In this document: piece by piece, positions 7,190 through 15,512 of the stretch
How the letters are laid out: each line of letters begins with the position of its first letter
How positions within the stretch are numbered: the stretch's first letter is position 1
Assembly: GCF_003688895.1 (NCBI RefSeq)
Contig: NZ_REFV01000007.1
Location: 155,521-219,520 of the forward strand
Origin: Dokdonia sinensis
Lineage (GTDB): Bacteria > Bacteroidota > Bacteroidia > Flavobacteriales > Flavobacteriaceae
DNA length: 64,000 nt
Reading direction: 5' to 3'
Position numbers and translations under genes: made by a program
Notes under the pieces: model-generated
What the model saw: only the letters and a program-made list of their open reading frames with translations
Database searches by the model: none
Told to the model about the DNA's origin: nothing

Positions 7190-8992
7190 TTAATCAACAA
7201 TTTCCATTTTCTTGAGTAGGAAACTGGCATTCATATTTTGACAAATCCCTTTTTTAAAGGTGTAGTCAAAGAAGAGTTCGTCGTCTATAATCTGGGCGTC
7301 AAAGTAATAATTTGTTACTTCTGGTAAAGTCTCTGACGCTTCACACAGGCTTAAGTCGTGCGTGGCAATAATTCCCGTGGCACCACCTTGAACAAGCTTG
7401 TCCACAAACTTGCGAGAACCTGTAGCCTTATCCGTGCTATTTGTGCCCTTCAATATTTCGTCCAGAATGATAAAGTATTCATCTTCTTTAATCGCATCTA
7501 CAATAAACTTAAGGCGTTTTAACTCTGAGAAAAAGTAACTCTCATCATCCGTAAGACTATCTGTGGTGCGCATACTCGTGATGAGTTTTATGGGTGTGTA
7601 TGTAGTAGCTGTCGCTCTTACGGGTAGACCAGCATTTGCCATAACAATCTGCAACGCTACCGTGCGCAGGAAGGTACTTTTACCCGCCATATTTGCACCT
7701 GTGATAATAAAAAACTCATTTCGGTTTATAGCTATGTCGTTAGGAACGGCCGTTGTTGCTTTTAAAAGCGGGTGAACTGCTTCTGTAGCGTGAATGGTCG
7801 TTTTTGAATCTGTAATTTCTGGATAGGTGTGCTCGGGATGATTAAAGGCATAGTTGCCTAAGCTATTGTATCCGTCAAAAAACGCGATGGTCTCAAACCA
7901 TACTTCGGCATCTTGACCATACGTTTTAATCCATTGCTCGATATTACTTGCAATGATAAGGTCGCGCAGGAAAAATCCGTTTACAAAAACCGCTACCAGT
8001 ACATTATTGCGCTGATCGAGTGCATCCAGATAACGCGAAAATTTTTTTAATATTCCAGAACTTGAACGGTCTGTAGAAATAATTTTTTTACGCTTTCGCG
8101 AAAGCGTACTACTCAAAAATTCCTGCTCCTCAATTTCAAACAACAATTGCGCATACTGCTGAAAGGTAGTTTGTACCTCTGAAGCTTTGTTGTGCAACAT
8201 ACTCACCTTTCCCATAAATCGCGCAGAGATAAAGAGGCCAAGACCAAAAATCACAAACACCCAATACCCGCTTATGATACTGAACCCATAAAGCGCACAA
8301 ATCAGTACTGAGAGTATGCCGAAAATACGCGCAATAGTTTTTATGTGTTTGGGAGTAAACGGTTTGTAATTATCAAGCCAACTTACGACATCACCTGCTG
8401 GAATTTCTGTTTTTACAAGACTTGCAATAGCCGAGAATCTTTGTCGCCACTCTGGAAGGTTGCTGAGTTCTTTTATGGCTTCCTGTTTCTCTGGAATATG
8501 GTCTATATCATTAGCAAGAAGTGTATCTGCAAAAACCTGAGCACCACTCTCGAGCGCCGTACGATTTGCATATTGATAAAATGACCCTCGCCCAAAGAGG
8601 TCTATATCCTGACTGTAAAAGTGCTCTGGATTGTAAAACTGGTTGCCGTCTGGGAAGTTTTGATAGATTCCTTCCAGCGCTTGCAATTCCTTAGTATTTA
8701 TAGCTATAAGGGCTTTCGTCAGATCACGTTGTAATTTAAGTTTTGCGTGACGGGTCACTAGAAATAGAAAGAATGCAATTCCTGCTATCGCAATCACACC
8801 AGCGAGCTTTGGGGTGTTGAAAGTAAAGTATACCATCACACCTATTCCTATAAATAGCAGTAATCGAACACTACTAGAAAGGTTGAGCTTTTTCTTGAGT
8901 GTGCTCAGGGTAGTCTTGTGTGACTTAAGTTGTATTTTATAAAATGAAGCAGGTTGTTGCATTCTTAAATTATCTGTTGTAAGGAGTTTCAT
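7190..8992 (-). CDS. Membrane-anchored MutS-like ATPase
   Basis: Protein of 600 residues. Two hydrophobic helices lie near the N-terminus (about 43-82) and another pair near 220-255, followed by a helical clamp-like region and a C-terminal MutS-V ATPase: Walker A GANMAGKSTFLR, Walker B FIILDEILKGTNS, then ATHDLSL. It lacks the mismatch-recognition and connector domains of MutS, so ordinary mismatch repair is unlikely; such membrane MutS homologues are widespread in Bacteroidota with no settled role. The ATG at 8992 overlaps the DoxX-like gene by 23 bases; an ATG at 8962 would avoid the overlap. The dispersed palindrome encodes TLSRKR near residue 294. Confidence 0.83.
   Translation of the reverse strand: MKLLTTDNLRMQQPASFYKIQLKSHKTTLSTLKKKLNLSSSVRLLLFIGIGVMVYFTFNTPKLAGVIAIAGIAFFLFLVTRHAKLKLQRDLTKALIAINTKELQALEGIYQNFPDGNQFYNPEHFYSQDIDLFGRGSFYQYANRTALESGAQVFADTLLANDIDHIPEKQEAIKELSNLPEWRQRFSAIASLVKTEIPAGDVVSWLDNYKPFTPKHIKTIARIFGILSVLICALYGFSIISGYWVFVIFGLGLFISARFMGKVSMLHNKASEVQTTFQQYAQLLFEIEEQEFLSSTLSRKRKKIISTDRSSSGILKKFSRYLDALDQRNNVLVAVFVNGFFLRDLIIASNIEQWIKTYGQDAEVWFETIAFFDGYNSLGNYAFNHPEHTYPEITDSKTTIHATEAVHPLLKATTAVPNDIAINRNEFFIITGANMAGKSTFLRTVALQIVMANAGLPVRATATTYTPIKLITSMRTTDSLTDDESYFFSELKRLKFIVDAIKEDEYFIILDEILKGTNSTDKATGSRKFVDKLVQGGATGIIATHDLSLCEASETLPEVTNYYFDAQIIDDELFFDYTFKKGICQNMNASFLLKKMEIVD
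8089..8108. repeat. Dispersed palindrome, full 20-bp form, inside MutS-like gene
   Basis: Second perfect 20-bp copy, again read on the minus strand as TLSRKR. It falls in the charged helical stretch before the ATPase domain. Confidence 0.92.
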
Positions 8993-10214
8993 TTACCCAA
9001 TGAAAACCACGATTAAGGAGCTCAATTTTTGAGAGGTCCTTTGCTTTAAAATCTACACGTAATGTATCCTTATAAAAAATACCGTCGATGTGCAATGTAG
9101 AATCTCTGCGTGCAAATTTAAAGGTATTTACCGCTGTACTGTCTACTTTTCTGTAAATGGATAGGCTTTGGTTGGGTTTGTCTACTTCAAAGTCGTACCA
9201 GACCATTTTGTCAGTCATATATTTTATGGTTGCGCTTCCTTTTCGGTCTACGATGAGGTATCGCCAGCGGTTTTGATCTGTGAGGAGTGGTGGTAGGGTA
9301 TCTGCATTTTTTACGAAAGTGGAAACCTCCCAAATCCCATACAACTCGGGTTTCTCTCTTTTGTCCCCAAAACTGCGCTCTCTGGAATATCCCTGCCAAC
9401 ACATTAAACCAATAAGAATGGAAGCGACAATAACTTTAAACCAGAAGATGAGTTTCTTGTAGTGCGGATCTCGAGAGACTTCGTAATATTTTAGGGATGA
9501 AGCAGTCTCGTTTTTAATGAAGACTTGACTGAACCTTTTCCAGTCTGCCAGAAAAATTATGAGTGCTATTATCACAAGATGGGCAGAAAGTAACTTTACA
9601 GGAATATCAAAAAAGAAATTCATCATCATCACTTGCGTCATCACTCCTATTGTGATAAATGCGCCCAGCGTTTGCGTCCTACGTGGGATGAGCAACAATC
9701 CGCCCAGCACTTCCATAATTCCCACAAACATATTGAACCCCTCGCTGTGTCCCATATATGTCCACGCAAGTCCCATAGGTGACATATCGCCTATAGGCAT
9801 TAATAGCCGTGCTAGGGATGTTGTGGGGAATTGGACTTTATAGATTTTGGCAAAACCGTAAATGAACATTTGGAGGATGAGAAACATCCTGAGAATTACT
9901 AAAAACCAATAAAAAAACTGATTGTAAGAAGGTCGTTTTCTATCCAGAATACTCCATATTATCGTGAGCGGTGGAGTTATAAGGGCTAAAAATAATAGCT
10001 GGAGATACGCCATAGTCGTGTCACCACTCCCCGTGGGAAAGCGTTCCAGTCGTCCCTCGCTTCCTATGGCTTGGCCTAATTTTACGAGGATAGGTGTGAG
10101 CAATGATCCAGCGACAAAGAAGAAAAGAAAGAGGGAGAAGTAAATAAAAAGAAGCCTAAAAAGAACTTTACTCGATGTGCTCCATTGCTCGCGGTACTCG
10201 TGACTTAATCGCAT
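8970..10214 (-). CDS. DoxX-like multi-pass membrane protein
   Basis: Integral membrane protein of 414 residues counted from the ATG at 10214; a TTG at 10253 would add 13 residues and is less likely. The first 290 residues hold about seven or eight hydrophobic helices, including the DoxX-like stretch EVLGGLLLIPRRTQTLGAF. After a final helix (IVASILIGLMCWQGY) the last 130 residues form a beta-rich soluble domain (YGIWEVSTFV, WRYLIVDRKGSATIKY) resembling lipocalin-like strands. The function is unknown. It precedes the MutS-like ATPase and overlaps it, so the two probably form one transcription unit. Confidence 0.75.
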   Translation of the reverse strand: MRLSHEYREQWSTSSKVLFRLLFIYFSLFLFFFVAGSLLTPILVKLGQAIGSEGRLERFPTGSGDTTMAYLQLLFLALITPPLTIIWSILDRKRPSYNQFFYWFLVILRMFLILQMFIYGFAKIYKVQFPTTSLARLLMPIGDMSPMGLAWTYMGHSEGFNMFVGIMEVLGGLLLIPRRTQTLGAFITIGVMTQVMMMNFFFDIPVKLLSAHLVIIALIIFLADWKRFSQVFIKNETASSLKYYEVSRDPHYKKLIFWFKVIVASILIGLMCWQGYSRERSFGDKREKPELYGIWEVSTFVKNADTLPPLLTDQNRWRYLIVDRKGSATIKYMTDKMVWYDFEVDKPNQSLSIYRKVDSTAVNTFKFARRDSTLHIDGIFYKDTLRVDFKAKDLSKIELLNRGFHWVNETPYNR

Positions 10215-10332
10215 AAAAAAGGTTGATTGGTATATCGAAGATGCAAAAACCAAGCTTTGGTTGCAAGTTTTGGGGAGCGATTGAAGATTTTGTAACTACT
10301 TTAATTTTAGCAAATGTGTGGAGGAAATTATG

Positions 10333-10380
10333 TTTACGCTTTCGCGATTTATCCTGAGCTCGACTCAGCGAAAGCGTAAA
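10333..10380. repeat. Long split form of the dispersed palindrome (best copy)
   Basis: Thirteen-base arms TTTACGCTTTCGC and GCGAAAGCGTAAA are perfectly complementary and enclose 22 bases that themselves contain CTGAG/CTCAG. It looks like the short palindrome opened at its centre. It lies in the divergent gap (10215-10510) between the DoxX-like and DUF4139 genes, where nothing else is recognised. Confidence 0.88.
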
Positions 10381-10510
10381 AAACAAAAACTTCTTTAGTC
10401 TAATTTACAGCTCGGACTTCTCACTTTACGCGTTCAAAAGACCATTTTACTCATTTATGTTTTTTTGAGGATAAGGTACTGCCTAATTTTACGGTATTAA
10501 ATAAAAGATT

Positions 10511-12109
10511 ATGAGAACACTACACATTATACTACTATTCCTTGTTACGGCGATTACTTACGGACAAGATAAAACGGTCAAAACGAAGCCTGAGGCTGTG
10601 ACGGTCTATTTGCAATCTGCAAAGGTGGAGGAAAGTGGTACTGTTTCTTTAGTGAAAGGTAAGAACACAATCACTATAGAAAACCTGTCTAATTACATTG
10701 ATACTAATACGTATCAGATAGGATTGTCTAGCGGAGCCACTTTATTGTCTGTAACTCCTGGAAACAACTATCTACAAGCAGATACCTTTTCAGAAAGCGA
10801 GCAGGCGCTGATGGACGAGCGCGATGCACTTAACCTTGCGATAAAATATAAAGAAGCAGAAAAAAGTGCGCTCGCAGGGGAAATACAACTTATAGAAGAG
10901 AATCGTAAAATAGGAAATACAAACGAAGGTTGGAGTACCACTCAACTCGCCGAACTGGCAACCTTTTATGCCCAGCGTATTCCAGAAATCACTAAGAAAC
11001 AGATAAAGCTGGACGTGGAGTTAAAAGAACTGCGCGATTCCATAACTAAGGTAAACAAGCAACTTACAGAGACAAACACAGAACGTAATGAGAATAGACA
11101 GTTAGTTACCCTTGAGATAGAAGCATCCAGGAGTATGACAACAACAGTTTCTCTGGCCTATGTGGTAAATAACGCAGGATGGCAACCTTTATATGACATA
11201 AGAGCGACCTCGTTAGAGGCTCCGTTATCACTTGTAACAAAAGGGAAAATATATCAAAATACAGGTAAGGACTGGGATAATGTACAGCTTAAGGTGTCTA
11301 CTTATTTACCTAAAGGGAACCAAAACCGACCTATTCTCAATCCATTTTACATACGCGAGCAACCCACTTATGCTTATGCTAGAGAGGATGCTTTAGAAGA
11401 AGTAGTGGTTATTGCTCCAGAAATGGTAAATTCCGTACAGATGCGTGCTAAGAATAAAAAAGCACTAGGAGATGTAGCCGTGACGGAGGTTGTAGAACAG
11501 CAGTTTAATGCTGTTTATGTGCTCAACTCAGAACAATCTATAGCTTCTACTGGAAAAGGGCAGACGATTATTTTAGACACAAAAGAGGTAAATGCCGAGT
11601 ATGTGCACCATACCATCCCAAAACTTACGGAGGAAACGTTCCTAATCGCCAAAATAAAAAATTGGAGATCTCTTAATCTATTACTCACGGAAGCAAACCT
11701 TTATTTTGAAGGGAATTTTATAGGAAAAACGACCATTAACCCTAATTACACAAAAGATGAGTATCCTCTTTCTCTGGGTGTAGATGAACGCGTTGTTGTA
11801 AAGTATCGATTACTAGATAATCTTTCTACAAAAAGAACTTTGAGCTCTAAGAAAGTGGAAGCCTTTGGCTATGAGATTGCGGTGCGCAACAATGGTCCTA
11901 AGGCAATTAGTATTGAGATTTTTGACCAACTGCCTATATCGCAAAATAATAAGATAGAGATAGAGGCGCTCGATCTTGCAGGAGGTGACTATGATAAAGG
12001 CACGGGAAGTATTCTTTGGGAAAAATCTCTAGATGCCGGAGCAGGAACTACCATTAATTTTAATTACGAAGTAAAATACCCTAAAGATATGGTGTTGCAG
12101 TATTATTAA
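10511..12109 (+). CDS. DUF4139 domain protein (mucoidy inhibitor MuiA family)
   Basis: Secreted protein of 532 residues with a signal peptide ending about ITYGQ (19). An N-terminal DUF4140 region (VTVYLQSAKVEESG, about 30-125) is followed by a coiled coil (about 100-200) and the C-terminal DUF4139 beta domain (SLAYVVNNAGWQPLYDIRA, VRNNGPKAISIEIFDQLP). It ends in WEKSLDAGAGTTINFNYEVKYP, typical of the family. A segment around 295-330 (EEVVVIAPE) is inserted relative to short relatives. The name comes from a Pseudomonas gene affecting mucoidy; a biochemical role is not known. It stands alone, convergent with the M20 peptidase. Confidence 0.85.
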   Translation: MRTLHIILLFLVTAITYGQDKTVKTKPEAVTVYLQSAKVEESGTVSLVKGKNTITIENLSNYIDTNTYQIGLSSGATLLSVTPGNNYLQADTFSESEQALMDERDALNLAIKYKEAEKSALAGEIQLIEENRKIGNTNEGWSTTQLAELATFYAQRIPEITKKQIKLDVELKELRDSITKVNKQLTETNTERNENRQLVTLEIEASRSMTTTVSLAYVVNNAGWQPLYDIRATSLEAPLSLVTKGKIYQNTGKDWDNVQLKVSTYLPKGNQNRPILNPFYIREQPTYAYAREDALEEVVVIAPEMVNSVQMRAKNKKALGDVAVTEVVEQQFNAVYVLNSEQSIASTGKGQTIILDTKEVNAEYVHHTIPKLTEETFLIAKIKNWRSLNLLLTEANLYFEGNFIGKTTINPNYTKDEYPLSLGVDERVVVKYRLLDNLSTKRTLSSKKVEAFGYEIAVRNNGPKAISIEIFDQLPISQNNKIEIEALDLAGGDYDKGTGSILWEKSLDAGAGTTINFNYEVKYPKDMVLQYY

Positions 12110-12161
12110 TCTGTAGTAAACTAGAGGTGTAGTAGGCTTGCGGTGTGAGATATGGTTTTTC

Positions 12162-12200
12162 CGCTTTCGCTGAGTCGTACTCAGGATACATCGCAAAAGC
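12162..12200. repeat. Long split form of the dispersed palindrome, decayed arm
   Basis: Same layout as 10333-10380 in the opposite orientation: CGCTTTCGC, a 21-base centre containing CTCAGGAT, then TCGCAAAAGC with one changed base in the arm. It lies just after the DUF4139 stop codon. Confidence 0.82.
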
Positions 12201-12215
12201 AAACAATACCCTATA

Positions 12216-12254
12216 AAAAAATGGTCAGTAGTATAAAGCTATTGACCATTTTTT
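12216..12254. terminator. Bidirectional intrinsic terminator
   Basis: A twelve-base perfect stem (AAAAAATGGTCA with TGACCATTTTTT), further extended by GTAG/CTAT pairing, lies between the convergent DUF4139 and M20 peptidase genes, with A/T runs suited to termination in both directions. Confidence 0.85.
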
Positions 12255-12276
12255 GGTTTGAGTAAGCATAAATTTA

Positions 12277-13662
12277 CTAGCTCATCTCTGTGAAATATTC
12301 GTAAAAATAAGGAATGGTTTCAATTCCTTTCAGGTAATTCCATATTCCAAAATGCTCGTTAGGCGAATGAATCGCATCGCTGTCTAATCCAAATCCCATA
12401 AGAATCGTTTTACTCTTAAGTTCCTTTTCAAACAAGGCGACTATAGGAATACTCCCACCACTGCGCTGTGGAATAGGCGACTTGCCAAAGGTCTTTTCGT
12501 AAGCCTTTTCGGCAGCTTGGTATGCGATGTTGTCTATCGGGGTAACATAGCCTTGTCCTCCGTGATGTGGAGATACCTTTACTTTTACACCTGCGGGAGC
12601 GATACTTTCAAAATGGGTTTTGAAGAGCTCAGTAATTTCTTTCCAATCTTGATTTGGCACGAGACGCATTGAGATTTTTGCATAAGCTTTGCTTGCGATT
12701 ACTGTTTTTGCACCTTCACCTGTATAACCTCCCCAGATTCCGTTTACGTCTAAGGTGGGGCGTATGGAGTTGCGCTCGTTTGTGGTGTATCCTTTTTCTC
12801 CATAAACAGCGTCTATGTCTAGCGCTTTCTTGTAATTTTCTAAAGAGAAAGGTGCCTCTGCCATTTTCTCGCGTTCGGCTGTCGAGAGTTCTTCTACTTT
12901 ATCGTAAAACCCTTTTACTGTGATGTGATTGTTTTCATCGTGTAGGGAAGCAATCATTTTGGCGAGCACATTAATAGGATTTGCTACTGCTCCTCCATAC
13001 AATCCAGAATGTAAATCTCTGTTTGGTCCTGTCACTTCTACTTCCACATAACTTAGACCACGTAACCCTGTGGTTATAGACGGAATATCATTTGCAATCA
13101 TTCCTGTATCTGAAATTAAAATAACATCATTTGCCAGTTTTTCCTGATTACGCTCTACATACCAAGCGAGGTTCTCACTGCCTACTTCTTCCTCACCCTC
13201 GATCATAAACTTCACGTTGCACGGCAGTTGATCGTTTGCCGTCATATATTCCATCGCTTTCACGTGCATATACATCTGCCCTTTGTCATCACAGGCACCG
13301 CGGGCATAAATGGCTCCGTCTGGGTGTAGCTCTGTTTTTTTGACGACGGGTTCAAAAGGTGGCGAATCCCAAAGTTCCACAGGATCTGGTGGTTGCACAT
13401 CGTAATGTCCGTAAACTAGTACCGTGGGTAATTCTGGGTCTATGATTTTATCGGCATAAACGATAGGATATCCTGGGGTCTCACATATTTCGACACAATC
13501 ACACCCAGCTTTGCGCAGGCTTTCGGCTACGACAGAGGCGGTTTGGTGGGTCGCTTTCGCGAAAGCGGAATCTGCACTCACGCTAGGAATCTTGAGTAAT
13601 TCTATGAGTTCGTTTATAAAACGATCCTTGTGTTGATCGATATAATCTTTTGGGTTTTGCAT
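12277..13662 (-). CDS. M20 family metallodipeptidase
   Basis: Cytosolic peptidase of 461 residues of the CNDP/PepV-like M20 branch. Metal and catalytic motifs are intact: YGHYDVQP (metal His and catalytic Asp), ARGACDDKGQ (bridging Asp) and EGEEEVGS (catalytic Glu and ligand). A dimerisation domain sits in the middle (LRGLSYVEVEVTGPNRDLHSG marks its start) and the final metal His is in HSPNEHFG. It likely cleaves dipeptides or N-acylated dipeptides. The dispersed palindrome encodes SAFAKAT at about residues 30-36, in a stretch that in relatives holds unrelated residues of equal length. No leader features were recognised. Confidence 0.9.
   Translation of the reverse strand: MQNPKDYIDQHKDRFINELIELLKIPSVSADSAFAKATHQTASVVAESLRKAGCDCVEICETPGYPIVYADKIIDPELPTVLVYGHYDVQPPDPVELWDSPPFEPVVKKTELHPDGAIYARGACDDKGQMYMHVKAMEYMTANDQLPCNVKFMIEGEEEVGSENLAWYVERNQEKLANDVILISDTGMIANDIPSITTGLRGLSYVEVEVTGPNRDLHSGLYGGAVANPINVLAKMIASLHDENNHITVKGFYDKVEELSTAEREKMAEAPFSLENYKKALDIDAVYGEKGYTTNERNSIRPTLDVNGIWGGYTGEGAKTVIASKAYAKISMRLVPNQDWKEITELFKTHFESIAPAGVKVKVSPHHGGQGYVTPIDNIAYQAAEKAYEKTFGKSPIPQRSGGSIPIVALFEKELKSKTILMGFGLDSDAIHSPNEHFGIWNYLKGIETIPYFYEYFTEMS
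13552..13567. repeat. Dispersed palindrome, exact core, inside M20 peptidase gene
   Basis: CGCTTTCGCGAAAGCG, read on the minus strand as AFAKA close to the protein N-terminus, just after the conserved IPSVSA segment. Confidence 0.9.
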
Positions 13663-13726
13663 TATAAAAAGGTGTTTTCCTCAAAAATACGAAATCTGAA
13701 AGCGAATTTTTATTCAAAAAATTATT

Positions 13727-13754
13727 TTGGAATTGAAAATATGTTTTATATTTG
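13727..13754 (+). promoter_or_regulatory. Bacteroidota-type promoter of tRNA-Leu
   Basis: TTG at 13727-13729 and TATATTTG at 13747-13754 are separated by 17 bases, fitting the TTG / TAnnTTTG arrangement of the primary sigma factor in this phylum. The tRNA begins about 40 bases downstream. Confidence 0.75.
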
Positions 13755-13794
13755 CACCCCGTTACAAAACAATGTGTAACGATCTTATTGAAAT

Positions 13795-13876
13795 GCGGGC
13801 GTGGTGGAATTGGTAGACACGCCAGACTTAGGATCTGGTGCCTCACGGTGTGGAAGTTCGAGTCTTCTCGCCCGTA
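13795..13876 (+). tRNA. tRNA-Leu (anticodon UAG)
   Basis: A class II tRNA of about 82 nt. The acceptor GCGGGCG pairs with CGCCCGT (a G-U pair at the end), the D-loop contains TGGTAGACA, the anticodon stem CAGA/TCTG holds the loop CTTAGGA with anticodon TAG, a variable arm follows (TGCCTCACGGTG), and the T-arm contains TTCGAGT. CCA is not encoded. A promoter lies upstream and a terminator follows directly, so it is a single-gene unit. Confidence 0.95.
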
Positions 13877-13884
13877 CAACGAAG

Positions 13885-13914
13885 AAAAGCTAACTTATTA
13901 AAGTTAGCTTTTTT
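13885..13914 (+). terminator. Intrinsic terminator of tRNA-Leu
   Basis: Perfect ten-base stem AAGCTAACTT / AAGTTAGCTT with an ATTA loop followed by a T run, starting nine bases after the tRNA 3' end. Confidence 0.9.
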
Positions 13915-14024
13915 CTGTTATAGGGCACCTTTATTGTAGCAAGAGCAAAAATGTGGTGTGTAACTATCAAAAGATTTTCCGAATCGAAAAATAGAAGTTG
14001 CAAATGCTTTATTTGCAAGTAATC

Positions 14025-14861
14025 TTATATTTTAAAAGTGATCACGGGTCTATTTGCGTGATTTACAAGACCCTCGCTTAGGGATCCGTTTAGAAAGTGA
14101 GCAAGCCCTTTACGACCGTGAGTGGCAATACCAACAAGACCGGAATTTACCATTTCTGCAAAATGTAGGATACCACTTTCTACGGTGGAGTCATTGTAGA
14201 TATTAAGAGTATAATTGTCTATAGCTCCATATTCATCAATAAATTTCTTCATCTGGGCTTCAACTTCATGCGTGGATCTAAAGTCACCTGGAGTATTTAC
14301 ATACAGCCCGTGTAGTTTTACATCGTTTATTTTTGCAAAAGCAATAGCTTGCTTGAAGGCATTGTGGTTTTCGGCCTGAAAGTCAAGGGCATAAACAAAG
14401 TTTTTGATCTCAAATTTCTCGTGTCTGTTTTTAATAACCAGTACAGGAATTTCAGAGTTGCGCACAACTTTTTCTGTGTTTGAGCCTACAAAAAATTCCT
14501 GAAGACCACTTGCTCCGTGGGTGCCCATGACAATCATGTCTGCTTCATACTTTTTTGCGTAGTCCATTATTCCTTCAAATGCACCATCAAACTCAGCTGT
14601 CTCGATGACTGTAATTCCATCAAGAAAAGGAGAGGCCATCATTGCTTGAAATTTTTGATGTGCAAGCTTCATAAAAAAGATTGCCTCAGGCAGCTCGCTT
14701 TTTGCGCCGCCATATGCCCCATCTACTAATTGCATAGGTAGTTCTAGCATGTGTAATAGGTTAATTTCTGCGTCGTGACGTTTGGCAAGGTCTGCCGCAA
14801 CACGTAGTGCATTTTCTGCTTGAACAGAAAAGTCAGTTGGGACGAGTATTTTTTTTATCAT
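14025..14861 (-). CDS. Tandem universal stress protein (UspA family)
   Basis: Two fused Usp domains in 278 residues. The first (about 1-148) begins KKILVPTDFSVQAENAL and carries the ATP-binding signature GTHGASGLQEFFVGSNTEKV and ends PVLVIK. The second (about 150-278) is more divergent but keeps ATHGRKGLAHFLNGS near its end. Family members bind ATP or AMP and are linked to survival under stress or growth arrest; the specific role here is unknown. A perfect eight-base hairpin (13998-14018) lies just past the stop and may terminate transcription weakly. The gene is a single unit, divergent from rimP-nusA-infB. Confidence 0.9.
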   Translation of the reverse strand: MIKKILVPTDFSVQAENALRVAADLAKRHDAEINLLHMLELPMQLVDGAYGGAKSELPEAIFFMKLAHQKFQAMMASPFLDGITVIETAEFDGAFEGIMDYAKKYEADMIVMGTHGASGLQEFFVGSNTEKVVRNSEIPVLVIKNRHEKFEIKNFVYALDFQAENHNAFKQAIAFAKINDVKLHGLYVNTPGDFRSTHEVEAQMKKFIDEYGAIDNYTLNIYNDSTVESGILHFAEMVNSGLVGIATHGRKGLAHFLNGSLSEGLVNHANRPVITFKI

Positions 14862-14970
14862 AATTTGAGGTTTGTCATAATTTAGATCACACTTTCGATA
14901 TGGTTAAAGCTTCTTAAAGTTACGAAATTATGCCATTGCAAACCTTCTTTTATAAATCGAAAATTTATAG

Positions 14971-14978
14971 TATATTTG
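14971..14978 (+). promoter_or_regulatory. Candidate -7 box TATATTTG of the rimP-nusA-infB operon
   Basis: Perfect TAnnTTTG match 60 bp before rimP, with transcription expected from about 14983. No clear TTG lies 17-20 bases upstream. The resulting leader of about 55 nt would include the terminator-like hairpin at 15003-15027. Confidence 0.6.
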
Positions 14979-15002
14979 CACCGTTGAATTAAGAAAATTA
15001 AC

Positions 15003-15027
15003 GAGGGGACGCATGTCCCCTCTTTTT
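15003..15027 (+). terminator. Terminator-like hairpin in the leader of rimP-nusA-infB
   Basis: Perfect stem GAGGGGAC/GTCCCCTC with a GCAT loop followed at once by five T residues, placed between the predicted promoter and the rimP ATG at 15038. It has the form of an intrinsic terminator, so it could attenuate the operon that encodes NusA, a factor that itself modulates termination. It could also end a short RNA. Confidence 0.7.
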
Positions 15028-15037
15028 ATACTTCAAT

Positions 15038-15502
15038 ATGTTTAGAGAAAAAGTACAAGAATTATTGCAAGAAGTGATGGATGAAAATCCGTCGTTATTT
15101 CTTATAGATCTTGATATACATGGGGCTAATGAGGTAAAGGTTGTGATAGATGGCGATAATGGTGTAACTGTTGAAGATTGTATAATGGTAAGCCGCAAAG
15201 TTGAGCACAATCTGGACCGAGATGAAGAGGATTTTTCTCTTGAAGTAATGTCTTATGGGGCTGCCGGTCCTATATTAAACATGCGACAGTATAAAAAGAA
15301 TATAGGTCGCACTCTTACGATAAAGCTGGAAAATGGAGATAAAATTGAAGGTGAGCTGGAAGATGTGACAGACGATAGTGTTACCCTATACTGGAAAACG
15401 CGTGAGCCTAAGCCAGTAGGAAAAGGGAAAGTAACTGTTGAGAAAACAGAAACGTTTCTTGTAAAAGAAATAACAGAAGCAAAAGTTAAAATAAAATTTT
15501 AA
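15038..15502 (+). CDS. rimP: Ribosome maturation factor RimP
   Basis: RimP of 154 residues, needed for maturation of the 30S subunit. The N-terminal alpha/beta domain (about 1-80) carries VVIDGDNGVTVEDC and SRKVEHNLD, and the C-terminal SH3-like domain contains GRTLTIKLENGDKIEGELEDV. The family motif around YGAAGPILNMRQY corresponds to the usual SPGLDRPL region. It is first in the conserved order rimP-nusA-infB, ten bases before nusA. The leader hairpin at 15003-15027 suggests transcriptional control. Confidence 0.93.
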   Translation: MFREKVQELLQEVMDENPSLFLIDLDIHGANEVKVVIDGDNGVTVEDCIMVSRKVEHNLDRDEEDFSLEVMSYGAAGPILNMRQYKKNIGRTLTIKLENGDKIEGELEDVTDDSVTLYWKTREPKPVGKGKVTVEKTETFLVKEITEAKVKIKF

Positions 15503-15512
15503 GCTAGTTGAT

